Source: Trichoplax adhaerens (lineage: Eukaryota; Placozoa; Uniplacotomia; Trichoplacea; Trichoplacidae). Taken from it: a stretch of 64,000 nt of DNA. The stretch is from assembly GCF_000150275.1 (NCBI RefSeq), contig NW_002060951.1, positions 2,724,580 through 2,788,579 on the forward strand, read 5' to 3'. This document shows positions 1 through 11,585 of this stretch, in pieces. The translations under genes were made by a program, and so were the position numbers. Position 1 is the first letter of the stretch. Each line of letters opens with the position of its first letter. The notes under the pieces were generated by a model, which worked only from the letters and a program-made list of their open reading frames with translations, ran no database searches and had not been told where the DNA came from.

Positions 1-3000
1 GATGGTCGTAACTAATACAGAAGAAGCAGACTTAATTGACATCTCCGTATAGGTTAGATATAGGTTATAAATAAATTGAAATACTTGTATACGATGTAAT
101 GTACATACATCATTTGGTATATTCGGTAATGGATTATTAACAGAGCCCTAGTAACCAGGAAAGTGATAAACACGAAGTATGTAAAAGAAATATACTCAAA
201 ACGATTTAAAAATAAATGGGTATCAAGCATGAAAATTCAATTACCAGGAAGCAGTTTAAAAAATGAGAGATGGCGCAAGATAAAACACGGAAGCTGGCTA
301 GAATTGGTAGTAGTGAAGAGTAATTTATTGGTTTATAAATTTAACTGCAATTTTGACTACGGCATATTACATATAGTCTATCAAAATCAATAAGTTTAGC
401 AGCAACATCGTACTACGTCTTATCAGCTCTTTAAAGGTTCTCTTTGCAATCCTAGTAATCATTTCCGTCAAGCACAGTTTCTAGTTTTAAAAAAATTTTA
501 ATATAAACCTTAATTTCTGAAATGTTATATTTTGTCGAAAAAGATTTAAGCATCTAACTGCAAACAAATCAGACAAATTAATAGATAAAACTATCGCCAC
601 ATCGGACTTACATAAACATAAGACAGTTCCGGCGTATTAGCAATTAAAGATGCTATATAGCCAATGTAGCGAATATTGATACCCCTATAAAGATATTTAG
701 TAACATCAAATTACCCCGAAAAATGGATAATGTATCATCTTTAAGTTAAATAGCCAAATAAGGCACCTTTGATGCAATACATCCTTAAACGAATTTCCAT
801 CGACCGGACTAGTCAGACTTTTCAGTTCTTCAATCTTCAAAAGTTAGAGTCCATGTTTAATGTATGATTTACCGTATAGGCGAATTTAAGCACTTAAATA
901 TAACAGCTTGTACCGTTTTAGGGATAATACTTTCAACTAAGAATTTGGCTGCATCATGAGCGAGTGATTTATCCTTTCCCAAAGCTTCACTCTAGATGTG
1001 AAAAATTAAGACTTTACTATGGAGTTACAGCGATATCACCTTTAGAGCAATAGTACCTCAGATTCCGAAAACTTTATGTTGGGTGTAAATAGGTCGGGAT
1101 TAAACCTAATATCAAGTTCTATAATCCATACAAGAGTTACTTTTTAATTAAATAAACTTAAAACGCGGCATGCGAGTTTCAATTTACCAGTACTAGAGTA
1201 TGAACCCACAGCAGCGGCAGCTTTTTTCTTTGCTTCTATTACTTTTTCATCTGAGAAAATATTAGAATAAACTGTAATTAATCATTCAAAAAGATTTGGT
1301 TTGAGTAAAGCAATGTAAGCTTAAAATACTATACGGTACTTTGATTTTGTCCCTCGTTAGGTCCGTTACTATCACTTAATTCATTTTTGCCACCTTCTTT
1401 AATTTCTTCTGTAGATGGTAACGATTCCACCGGAAGTTCACTTAAAGCTTCATTTCCATGTTGATCAACTCCGTCCTTAAAATGTATCAAACCTAGTTAT
1501 TCTGAGCTGCAAATATATAAAAGTATGCTTCTGAAGACACCTTATCTTTAAATTGCTTTTGCTGATCAGCGTAAGAGTATATGGCGACAAGTCTCCAGTA
1601 CAGCATGTATCGACCTCTGAAAAGAATAAATGTGTTTCCATAAACTCACTCTTCCATTTTAGTAGATGATCTATAAAATTACGTACGCAATAAAAGCTTC
1701 CACGAGCTCACGACGTAAACGAGACAAGCAGTGCCCATGGTTCAAAGGAAAATATTTACGGGGTTTATCATCATGATTACTCTCATTTGCTATAAATATA
1801 CCCATAAAAGAAGCTTATTATTAATTATAATGTACATTATATCTAAGCAATACTTTATTGATAGCTAGACCTTTTACCATCTTTAAAGAAATCTCTACGT
1901 ACCCTCAATGAAGTTTACATCTATTGGTAATGTTTTAATTAAATCAACAATATATCGTCTTCGATCGTATCCAAGGATGCCCTACGCAGTTAATAAATTT
2001 ATGTAAATTCATCAGAAAAGCCAAATTAAAGCTTAAACTTATCAGAAATACAAATAAACGTGTGTATTTATATATTTCTTTATGAACAAAACGCACTTTT
2101 AATTCTATAGATGACCAAATTTTAACGTCTTGATCAAATTTGTCTACGACGCTAGCAAAAAAAAAAGTTAAGTACACATAAACACGTCGTGTTAAAAATG
2201 TTATGTTATCTATACAAACATATATAATACTGGTAATCATAAGATATACCTAATCGGTCGAACTCGAAATAATTGTGAATATTTCTTCAACTAGAAATAA
2301 TTAAGATAATATAAGCAATAAGCACCACAAGAATTCATAGCTTGTATCTTCACGATTAAATACATATTGCAATTATGCCTATCTTACAAAGAACTGTCGA
2401 ATATTTACTTCACCTGCTCTATAAAAACTTCATCTGCAGCTATGGTTAAACCTGAATCGATGGAACCATAAATTACAGAGTTCTCCTGACTTCGGTTGAG
2501 AATACCTACAGTTACAATCATATAAATAGATCATTATTTCATAAAATGAAGTTTAGGCTTGTGCTGCAATAAACAATGACATGATAAAGAACCTGGAATT
2601 AAAGATTGAGCAATGATTCTCCGACCACAGTAGTCTATTACGGCAGTTTCAAGCGTATGTAAGCCATCAACGTCTAACTTTTGAACGAAGTCTATCGCAT
2701 GTACGTCTTGCCCCTAAGAATAGCGTGAAATCATAAAGCGGTGATTCTAGCTATAACTACTAACCTTGAAGGCTGTTATTCTTAAAGGAAAATACTACTT
2801 AGCGAAAGTGATACTTACCGCAGCCCGATAGGCAGCTATGTCGCCTACATGACGTATGTAACATAAATTTAAATTTATGAAAAATAATCAAGTATTTTCA
2901 TAATTTAGTAATATATATATGGACTTACCTCCAAGTTGCTTATATTGATCACGACAATCTACAGCAAAGCTGAAGAAGATGTTATTCCAAATATATAGTC

Positions 3001-5931
3001 GTAGCCTGTTTAAGATAATAAACAGCGGTATCACAATTTAAAGCTAAAGCTCAAAATAAAAATTAAGGTACAAGATATACTTAAATATAAATATATTGTG
3101 AAAAGGTATGACCTCTCTGGTTCAGCTGGATTCATTGCAACAACATTTCCATCTACTACAGCGATAGCACCCTTCGTAGCTACAGCCACGAAGTCCGTAT
3201 TAACTCTAAATATGGTCCGATCTCGCTCAATTTTTTCTTGAATTGTTTCTGTCGGCATTTCTTTAGCTGATTGAAAATCATCATTCCAATCGCGTAACTG
3301 TAAGGTGTTTACGTAAGTTAAATTTACTCTCCACAAAAAATTTAAGAATTTTAATATTTTCTATGTATTGTATACCTGCCCTGCTAGGTGCTCCTCATAT
3401 CCAACTCTAGCAAACGAATCTGTAATGAAACGTCCGATATAATTACAAAATTATGACCAAAGAAATTATTTGCATTGTAAATAGACATAATAGCGCAGAA
3501 CATACAATCTTCCGCTCGCTGTTTATCATAACCGTGATCTAATTTTGGCACCGCCCATGGAAAAACTGAAAATTTCGAAAATAAATTATTAATTTACATT
3601 AAAATAGATTTAATAAAATAAATAATTAGATTATACCTTGGTAAGGCGTAGGAACAAGTTCTAGAGGATTCGTCTTAAGACTATAAATTTATTATCCATA
3701 TCGCCATTAAATTAATTAATAGGGTAAAAACATTTAAAGCTACAATCGTTATTAGCACCATGTTAGCACTAACCTGACTTTTTGAAGAATTAAGAAATTC
3801 TTCTTAAACAAAGGGCTTATCTAATGGTAAGTTATACATAATAAGCAAAGCACAATTTATGGATGACATCGAAACCTCTTTCATAAAAGCAGAAAATCTG
3901 TTGTTATGATACCCTATTTAGTAATCCAGCTAAAGTGTGGCTAAGAGGAAACTCAGAACTTGGAGCAGGATTGAAAATGTGATCTTTAGTCCTGATAATA
4001 AGACATAAAGATAAAGATATAGATCAAATCTATTTACTCAACATCAGCTTAGATCTTAAGTATCATTCACTTCAAATTGACAGTATACCTTAGAAATATA
4101 ATAAACCTTGTTACTAGCATTACCTATTGACAAAAAAGCCAGTTATTGATGCTGTGATATTATAAGTTTCACCTTCTAAGGTCTCCACGTTGACATACAT
4201 TAAATCACCTAATATCAGATGATCGAATAAAGTTGTTACTTTAAGCAATTAATAAAGGAAAGGAAACGCAAAGTTTACAATCGAATTGCAACTTTATTAT
4301 CTCTAGCGTCGAACCTTGTAGTTTCCGATTAGGGGGAGGTGGATTCCATCCGCTAGTTGATAACTCCTTCAAACACTGCGAAGGCTTTATTTAAAGAATG
4401 ATAAATCATGTCTGTTCCTACACAACATTTATATAAATTTTGTATACAAATTATTTTGTAACTCTCAAGGATAGCTTACATCTTGGTATGATTCATTAAA
4501 GTATAATGGAGTAAGAGGTACGCCGTTAGAAGTTGCGCTGCCAGGAATTAGATAACATGGAGGTGCGCAATCCAGTTGCGATTCTTTAGTTGAACCTTTT
4601 TTCAATGCTTCCTCTGGAAACGGAATACAAAAAATATGGTATACAGTAAAATGAGAAATTTTTACGGTATATTTTTGTCGTGACCGAGCTATGCTCTGAG
4701 TACAGCATCTGGATTCAAACAATTGTACGGCTGCAGTAAAATTTTGTCGCTTGTGCTATGTAAATTACATCTGTACTTTACAATTCAGACCTTCAATATC
4801 AATCTCTGTTATTCCACTTAAAAATGTTAATGACATATTATCTTGAGCAGTATAAGCGTTGACTCTGGAGAAACTGGTCAGCAGATCACGTAAACGTCTT
4901 AGATGAATTTTTACATCCCGCAGATTATATTCCTCTAAAAATTATAATATTTTATAAATCATAATGTGTAATGTTGATCGTAGGTATCAACTATTTAAAA
5001 TTTGAGCGAATTACATACCATCCATCAGGCGAATCAATGACCCATCATCAATATCTTGCAATTTTCCTATCACGGCCAATTCATCTAAACGCACTCCATC
5101 AACATTTTGTAGAGAGTAACAAGTCCTATCGCATGTCTCCGGCCGATCAGAAATATAATCGCGTAGTTCCATAAGTCTCTCATATGTTGACACCTACCAT
5201 AAGAACAATAGTCCATTATTACTAATAAAATCCCTTAAGAGCGAGGCAATTAATGCTAATATCAATCTAAAAAACTACAAACCATCGTTCAGTTTAAACT
5301 CACATACTTCGGTAAGTACAGTAATAAAATCTAATCTCACATATCTACAGTTTCAACTACTTCACACGTTCATACACTACAGAATATATTACTGTTGTAG
5401 GTAACTGTGGCAGTGTCCAAAGATCAACGTAAAATAACGTTCACATAACATACAGGACAGCACTAACACATCCCTTGCGTACTTGACAGTGACGAGTCAT
5501 CAATAATATTTAGAGCTCAAACTACAAATTAAACGGATCAGTCAAACTTATCTACCCATCAGGAATTAGCGTAATTGATACTACATTGTGTTCAAGGTGC
5601 GCTATTTCGTCATTGACATACACTTAGCTTTAACGGTTCAGGTATACCAGGTAAAGAAAGTTGTAAGGTTATTTCTGATTGTCGATATAGAAAAGTGGTG
5701 TATTAGAATTCTATGCGTAAGCAAAGGTAGCAATGATAAAAACCTACCGTACGTTTAAAAACTTAGTGCTCAAGTTAACGAAGTTATAAACTCACCTCTT
5801 ACGTCCATACTTTGGTCTTGTTCCGAGGCATCATTTTCAGTGTTCGCATTTTTTGTTGCGGCAAGCTCAGGTGCTTTCTCACCGCCATTGTCAGAAACAA
5901 CATTTGATTCATTATCAGCTGCTGTTGGCAT
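1..5931 (-). CDS. CLUH: CLUH, clustered mitochondria protein (3' partial)
   Basis: Orthologue of CLUH/Clu, a cytosolic protein that binds mRNAs of nuclear-encoded mitochondrial proteins and keeps mitochondria dispersed. Thirty exons join in phase: 5796-5931, 5622-5674, 5019-5193, 4791-4934, 4480-4613, 4315-4375, 4124-4208, 3913-3991, 3779-3820, 3637-3673, 3506-3565, 3376-3419, 3113-3297, 2929-3005, 2819-2844 (26 nt), 2593-2713, 2414-2505, 2250-2290, 2097-2151, 1903-1981, 1687-1789, 1541-1616, 1340-1475, 1188-1250, 1057-1118, 905-991, 767-834, 612-684, about 412-480, 245-297. Landmarks: N-terminal ubiquitin-like part ([14 protein letters not shown]), then [14 protein letters not shown], the Clu domain with [42 protein letters not shown] and [10 protein letters not shown], later [37 protein letters not shown] and [10 protein letters not shown]. 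The C-terminal TPR region lies beyond the left edge. An acidic/Ser-rich linker (1340-1475) is poorly conserved, as in the family. Confidence 0.94.
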
Positions 5932-7149
5932 GGCAGGCTAAATAGTCAGTTATGATCAAAGTTACTAGGTGCATACTCGTACACGTATACAGGTATAGTC
6001 TTATTACAAGCCTCATATCTTGCAACATGTTAATAGCTAAGGCAGAATAAAAGAATTTGCACGATATATCTCGTAAAGTGAAATACAGTAAATTATTGTC
6101 AATCACAATCCGAGAGCCAGTATCTATACTCCTTTACCGTTAATCTCCATTACACTTCACATAATATATGATAATAATAACAGTCATAGAAACTTAGAAA
6201 ATTTAAGCACATATTGCACCACTTAGTTTGGTCAGCAAAATGTTCGCAATCTCTGAAGACTAACCATAATCTATAAAATTTTTAGATTTACTTTTAAGTG
6301 TATTGCCTTAAATATCACGCTGTACTGTATACTGGTATTACCGTCTGTATCTTTAAGTTAAAGTCCCTAACAAAGCCACAGATTCCAAATTACAGTATTG
6401 AAGAATGATAGTAGAGTAAATGTAATCGCAGATGTAATATTGCTATCCAGCTCCTTAGCGCAGGATTCAATGGCTGTTCGGCAGTTTACAGTTGTGCAAT
6501 AATGTGCATACGGTATGATGCAATGAGGTCTGCAGGTTCGTGGAGGTGAGCTTAGATCACATGTGAAACATGTTGAGTATCTGAGATTGCGCATTCGCGA
6601 AACTAGCAAAAGCATGCAGATATACTGTACAGAACTGCATACTGTATACAAAAGTGGTAACTAGTAAGTAGTAACATTGTGTAAGAAAGCGCAGTTCGGC
6701 AGCTGGCAGTTTAAAGAAAGTGGGGCGGTACTATCAGAGCTCTAGGCCGACTGTGCAAGAAAGCATTTGGCCCTCTTCGGCTACCGTACGATTGAGATAA
6801 CCTCTGGACAGACAGTGCTAATGTACAGTACTATACAGTAGACCGGTATTACGACGTGAGTTGTATGATGGTTGGAGCGAGCGTACATGTAACAGCGACT
6901 GAGAGTTTGTATTGGAAACTTTAAAGAAATATAATTATTCAATACAGTACTGCAATAAAAAGTAATAAAAATATCAAAAGCCAATTTCCCAAGGTTGTAC
7001 TGATCTGTCTGTATGGAATTTGAGCCAAATTGAAAGTACATTTCTTCAAAATTTGAAGATATAATTGAAGGCTGAACATCTTTCAACCATTTTAGAGGGC
7101 TTGCTACGCCCCTGCAATAGTGGTCTCATTTGAAAAGGCACAGCACCTG
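5932..7149. other. spacer upstream of CLUH, left part
   Basis: Non-coding stretch 5' of CLUH and part of the divergent spacer to the desaturase. I see no gene. Isolated copies of the ACAGT/ACTGT pentamer (for example around 6620-6640 and 6825-6842) become denser toward the right. The short minus-strand reading frames here have no recognisable family features. Confidence 0.6.
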
Positions 7150-7545
7150 TACAGTGTACAGTGTAATTTATCTGAAAAGAAAATAATCACGTTCAGTATA
7201 GTGCTCTACGGTGGCCCAGAAGGCTCATACGGTACAGCCGGACAGTACTGTACAGTACAGTGTACAGGTGTGCTGTAGCTGCAATGACAATCGGTCCAAG
7301 TCCTCTGCAATGATTAACCTTAACCTTTACAGTATAACAATACAGAAAACACTGTAAAAAAAATGAGGGCTGCAATGAATACTGTACAGTACAGTACAGT
7401 ACAGTACACTATCCTGCATAACTGGAGAGCTCGCCACGCCCATGATTAATGCCTCGCCTCATGTACTCTACAGTACGCTGTACTGTACTGTACAGTACTT
7501 GCTTGCTACGCCCCTGCAATAGTGGTCTCATTTGAAAAGGCACAG
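7099..7545. repeat. pair of 45-bp direct repeats
   Basis: An identical 45-base unit occurs at 7099-7143 and 7501-7545, 402 bp apart. Each copy begins GCTTGCTACGCC, ends AAAAGGCACAG, and runs directly into a pentamer tract. The identity suggests a recent duplication inside cluster A or two copies of a small repeated element. Confidence 0.92.
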
Positions 7546-7645
7546 AAGCTGTACTGTACTGTACTACTGTACAGTATACTGTACAGTACAGTACAGTACA
7601 GTACCATGGGATAATTAAATGTACTGTACTGTAAGTACTGTATTG
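7150..7645. repeat. ACAGT/ACTGT palindromic pentamer cluster A
   Basis: Runs of period 5, (ACAGT)n and its reverse complement (ACTGT)n, alternate here, so the DNA is self-complementary over many tens of bases. Clear runs are at about 7235-7268, 7381-7410, 7466-7498 and 7549-7640. It sits between the divergently transcribed CLUH and desaturase genes. Three similar clusters occur in this window, each also between divergent genes. Confidence 0.9.
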
Positions 7646-8057
7646 TGCTATTGCCACACCCTGAAAAATGATCACGCCACTCCGTTCTACGTGCCTTGTG
7701 CGACGGTTGAAATGGCATTGTCAATTGTCCATGTGATAGAATGTGCACATTCAGCAGGCTGAAAGCCTAAAACTGCACTGTTGCCGGTTGCTATGTGCCC
7801 CCTGTATAATTGCATTTATCCAATATACAGGTTATACACTCTAAGGTCAGTACGACGCGACGTCAAAGTAGGGGACCCCAAGTTCCGAAGTTGAGCTGAA
7901 ATCTAAAAAGTCTGTTCATCTTTTAGATCGATACCAAAATTAATTCAATATCGAAGGTAAAGGACATCTGATATCTGAGTTTTATTACAATTGTAGCTGG
8001 TTATCTATTTTATTTCAAGAATACAGATAATATACAATCCTGTTATTAGTGTAAGCT

Positions 8058-8082
8058 AGAGACCCTTTCTCTAAGGGTCTCT
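8058..8082. repeat. 10-bp inverted repeat
   Basis: Perfect inverted repeat AGAGACCCTT / AAGGGTCTCT with a 5-nt loop, about 380 bp upstream of the desaturase start. The flanks carry a short direct repeat (GTGTAAGC). It could form a hairpin; function unknown. The rest of 7646-8460 holds no gene that I can see and should include the desaturase promoter and 5' UTR. Confidence 0.85.
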
Positions 8083-8460
8083 CTAGTGTAAGCCTTTCGA
8101 CTGGATCTTGAGCGTTTCCAAGTGTTAAAATCCCTATACGAGTTGTCCAGCTGTTTCTTATTATTTTTAATTTCTCTGCTTTTGGTTCAGTACAGTATTT
8201 CCTAATTTATTAACTTTTCTTGCGTAGTGTTAGTTAATCTTGATTTTATTTAGCCTACTGTACTAATGTACTATATCTAAATATTCAATTTAAATACATC
8301 CCCTGCCGTATTCTGCTCACTACTCACCGTTACATCATAATTTGCTGTTTACTTAATTGTTACAACAATACTCGATTAAGTATCATTTACACTAACACAG
8401 TTCTACTACTACACGTACTACATTTATAGGATACATATTGCGTGTGTAATTGTTACGAAA

Positions 8461-9753
8461 ATGGCTCCCAACCCTGAAGAAACTTTAACTCATCGAACCA
8501 CCCTGAAAGAGGAATCACTAAAAGATTCAGGACGTGCACTACTTGCCATTGACGGTAAATGGTACGATGTTACAAGCTTCGTGCCTCGTCATCCGGGTGG
8601 AGATATTATCAAAGAATTTATCGGTAAAGACGCTACGGATGTGTTCTTTGCTAATCATCCGCAAGCATTTGAATTACTAAAGCACCGTAAACCTGTCGGC
8701 GACTACACCTCTAAGAAACCACCATCAAAGGCTATGCAAGAGTATCGAAATTTACTTAAATATTTTCTAGAAAACAACTATTATTATCCGTCCAATTCTT
8801 GGCTCTTACAGAAATGGTCAGTGCCTTTTACTATCTTGGCTGCTGTGATCTATGGGGTTGTTAATAGCAAAAGCCTATTCGTACATTGTTTATGCGGATT
8901 AGGATTAGCTTGGTTTTGGCAACAATGCGGATTTTTTTTACACGATTTTCAACACAGTCAAATCTTTAAATCGCGATTCTGGAATAGAGTTGGTGGATTT
9001 CTTTCCGGCACTGTTGCAATAGGTATTAATAGCGATTGGTGGAGAGAAGAACATTTCGCGCACCATAGTCTAACAAATACTTTAGTTGAAGGTGTTGGGG
9101 TAACCGATCCTCAAATGACTGAAGAAGTTTGGGCTCAAAATGAAAGATTGTTACAATTTTTCAATACAAAACTTCAAAAATTTTTTATAAAAATCCAGTG
9201 GTTGACCTTTATTCCTTTGGCAGTTGTCTTTGGCCGCCCTGCAGTAATTGTTGATGCATTCCATTTAGAGACTCGTTGGTATCAGTGGGTTGGACTACTA
9301 TTGCATTTTATATGGACAGGTTTCTTAATCAGCTTTCTCCCTAACTGGACACATATTGGACTTATGTATTTATTTGCCTGCTTAGGAGAAGGTGTATTGC
9401 ATGTGCAACTTATTTTAAATCATTACTCTAAACCATTTCATGATCGAGACGAAACCATGAATATGAATTTTTTTGAATGGCAATGTGAAACTTGTCAAAA
9501 CATTGATAACCCTGAATGGTTTGACTTTTTCCATGGTGGCCTCAATTTGCATATTGAACATCATCTATTCCCTAAACTTCCTAGAAGCACGTACCGAGAG
9601 GTTCAGAAAATGGTTAAAGATATTTGCAGACGTAACAATATTTACTACGATGAAGTACCGTTCTTTCAAACTCTGTGGAATACTATCGCTAATCTGAAAA
9701 GAATCAGCGAGAAAATAACATTTAAAGATATCGTTAAAGCAATGCGACCGTAA
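8461..9753 (+). CDS. cytochrome b5-fused front-end fatty-acid desaturase
   Basis: Membrane-bound front-end desaturase of 430 aa, a usual length for the family; it introduces a double bond between an existing one and the carboxyl end of an acyl chain, in the ER. An N-terminal cytochrome b5 domain (about residues 10-90) has the haem motif HPGG at 44-47 and the second ligand H66. The three iron-binding boxes are HDFQH (161-165), HFAHH (198-202) and HIEHH (364-368). Hydrophobic stretches at about 120-160 and 245-320 fit the four-helix topology. Box three normally starts with Gln (QxxHH) in front-end enzymes; here it is His. The gene is one uninterrupted exon, unlike nearly every neighbour. Regiospecificity (delta-5, -6 or -8; acyl or sphingoid substrate) cannot be told from sequence alone. 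The start is the first ATG of the open frame and gives a complete b5 domain. Confidence 0.93.
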   Translation: MAPNPEETLTHRTTLKEESLKDSGRALLAIDGKWYDVTSFVPRHPGGDIIKEFIGKDATDVFFANHPQAFELLKHRKPVGDYTSKKPPSKAMQEYRNLLKYFLENNYYYPSNSWLLQKWSVPFTILAAVIYGVVNSKSLFVHCLCGLGLAWFWQQCGFFLHDFQHSQIFKSRFWNRVGGFLSGTVAIGINSDWWREEHFAHHSLTNTLVEGVGVTDPQMTEEVWAQNERLLQFFNTKLQKFFIKIQWLTFIPLAVVFGRPAVIVDAFHLETRWYQWVGLLLHFIWTGFLISFLPNWTHIGLMYLFACLGEGVLHVQLILNHYSKPFHDRDETMNMNFFEWQCETCQNIDNPEWFDFFHGGLNLHIEHHLFPKLPRSTYREVQKMVKDICRRNNIYYDEVPFFQTLWNTIANLKRISEKITFKDIVKAMRP

Positions 9754-11585
9754 AAAATTGTTAATTTTATTAGATAGTTTCGCTAAGACTTATTACATTA
9801 TTATTGGTTATATGGAATTTTGTTATGAAATAGCTTTATAGTGAATATTTAAATCGAATTATTTGTACATTTCTTACAAGTTTTATTTCGTCTTATTTGT
9901 AAGCTTGCAATTTACAGTATACCGGATCTTTAAAGATAGCCGTGCAATATTTTCTGTATTACTAATGCTATATTCAAATAGGTTACATTTAAAGATTTAA
10001 TTCGCCAAAATTTTATCTAGCAATGAAATATCTCCGTAATTACCTCTCTGGTAGTAGGTTCTACGTAGAATTTATAATTTTATCTTGCTAACGTATTACA
10101 GAGTACATCGGTGTATGTAATATCAGTACTTAATTGAATCCAAACATTAGCATTTAAATCTAGTACAAAGTTTGTTGCTTATTCTTGCTGATGGCATTCA
10201 GAACTTCTCAGATTGAGTTCTTCCGCATATGCTTATAAGCTTAATTTCAAACTTTTGAATTTCATTACAGTATTTGAATCATTAAGATTCAAAGATACTT
10301 TAATTGTATCAATTCGAGCTTCGATCTATAAGCGTGCTCCCATTGCTTGTAACGATAGTTGTTATTTTTTTCAATAATTATGTAATGAATGATGTGAACA
10401 ATAAACATGCATTTTTGCATCTTAAAGTGAAATTCGCATGATCTGTACTATTCCAGACGTATAACGCAGTATCGATTACACTGTAAAATTACGTTTTCTT
10501 CCTAATTTTGAACAGCATCGTTGTGGCTTTAATTACACCAATTAACGAGACGAATGTTTAAACTAAATTATCGCAAAAAATTAATTTACGTGTGCATTTA
10601 CGGTGGTGACAAGCGCTTATGATAGCTGAAACAATGAAGTAAAGTCATACACTGCCCAGCTGTATAACTGTCTATTGTACAAGTAACAGGTGATCATTAT
10701 GATTACAAGATTCAAGATATAATAGGTCGTCGCAATTGAAGCATCTCTAAAAAATATACACGTACAGTATACGCAAAAAATAAGCTAAAAGACAACTTTT
10801 AGTAAACGCTAACGTAGCTAGTAATAATTTACTATTAATACGTATGCTACACAGTTTTCAGTACCGGTATTCAAGAAGTCATAAGTTTATTTAAGTGCCA
10901 TTACAACTTTGATTTTAGTTATTAAAATGCAACGAAAGCAAGGTATACAAATAACCTGCGAAGGTATTTTAGTACACGTCAGAATTCTATTTATTTTTAA
11001 ATATTATGTCACATACAAGAAGTGATCGAATTATGCGTATGCATTCGTATTCCATACTAACGGCATATGTGAGTACCATATACTGAATTAAGATAACATA
11101 TGTGTACTAATACATCCGATAAACATTTATCAGGAAGAAGGAAATCTCTAAGAAAGGAATTAAGAAGGATAACGAGTAATTGTACTGTACTTATTTTATT
11201 TTCATTCACCCTACAAATAGTCAAATCATGAACGAGGATACAAAAAAAAGGATCACTATCGGAATCTATAACTATTATAATGAATATTCTAAGTTGATAA
11301 TCATCGTTACACAATAATAAGAGCCGAATTAGTAGTGATCGTAACTGATATCTACAGAACGATATTTTATATATCGTTAATCGAATGTAAATGATAAAGT
11401 AAAATAAAATTATACCATCATAATCTTCTACTTTTAGGTGATGACTGTATCATAAGGTCTTTGTATCTTAATTAACTATTTCCAATAATTTCCTTAAAAT
11501 ATGAATTATACGCACATGAACTATATGTTATTATTCTAGTTTTATTAATCTTCGGCACTTAAAGAATTTCTTTCCGTATCAGAAA
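9754..11585. other. convergent spacer, no gene seen
   Basis: AT-rich DNA between the 3' ends of the desaturase (+) and the homeobox gene (-). I find no conserved reading frame. It should hold both 3' UTRs. No pentamer cluster is present. Confidence 0.6.

Noticed and set aside
1944-2240. 98-codon minus-strand frame
   Set aside because: Runs through CLUH exons and introns in a mostly wrong frame; the real coding segments there are 2097-2151 and 1903-1981.
5011-5174. Plus-strand frame opposite CLUH exon 3
   Set aside because: Antisense shadow of a conserved coding exon.
7150-7645. CRISPR-like array in the pentamer clusters
   Set aside because: No constant repeat with unique spacers; the unit is 5 bp and the setting is a eukaryotic nuclear genome.
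7409-7748. Overlapping minus-strand open frames of 80-88 codons in cluster A
   Set aside because: They read through the ACAGT pentamer, whose period-5 translation (YCTVQYSTVQ type) has no stops; no protein family features.
9473-9697. 74-codon plus-strand frame
   Set aside because: Out-of-frame shadow inside the desaturase.
11057-11314. 85-codon minus-strand frame near the homeobox 3' end
   Set aside because: AT-rich composition, no recognised motif, no exon-like borders.
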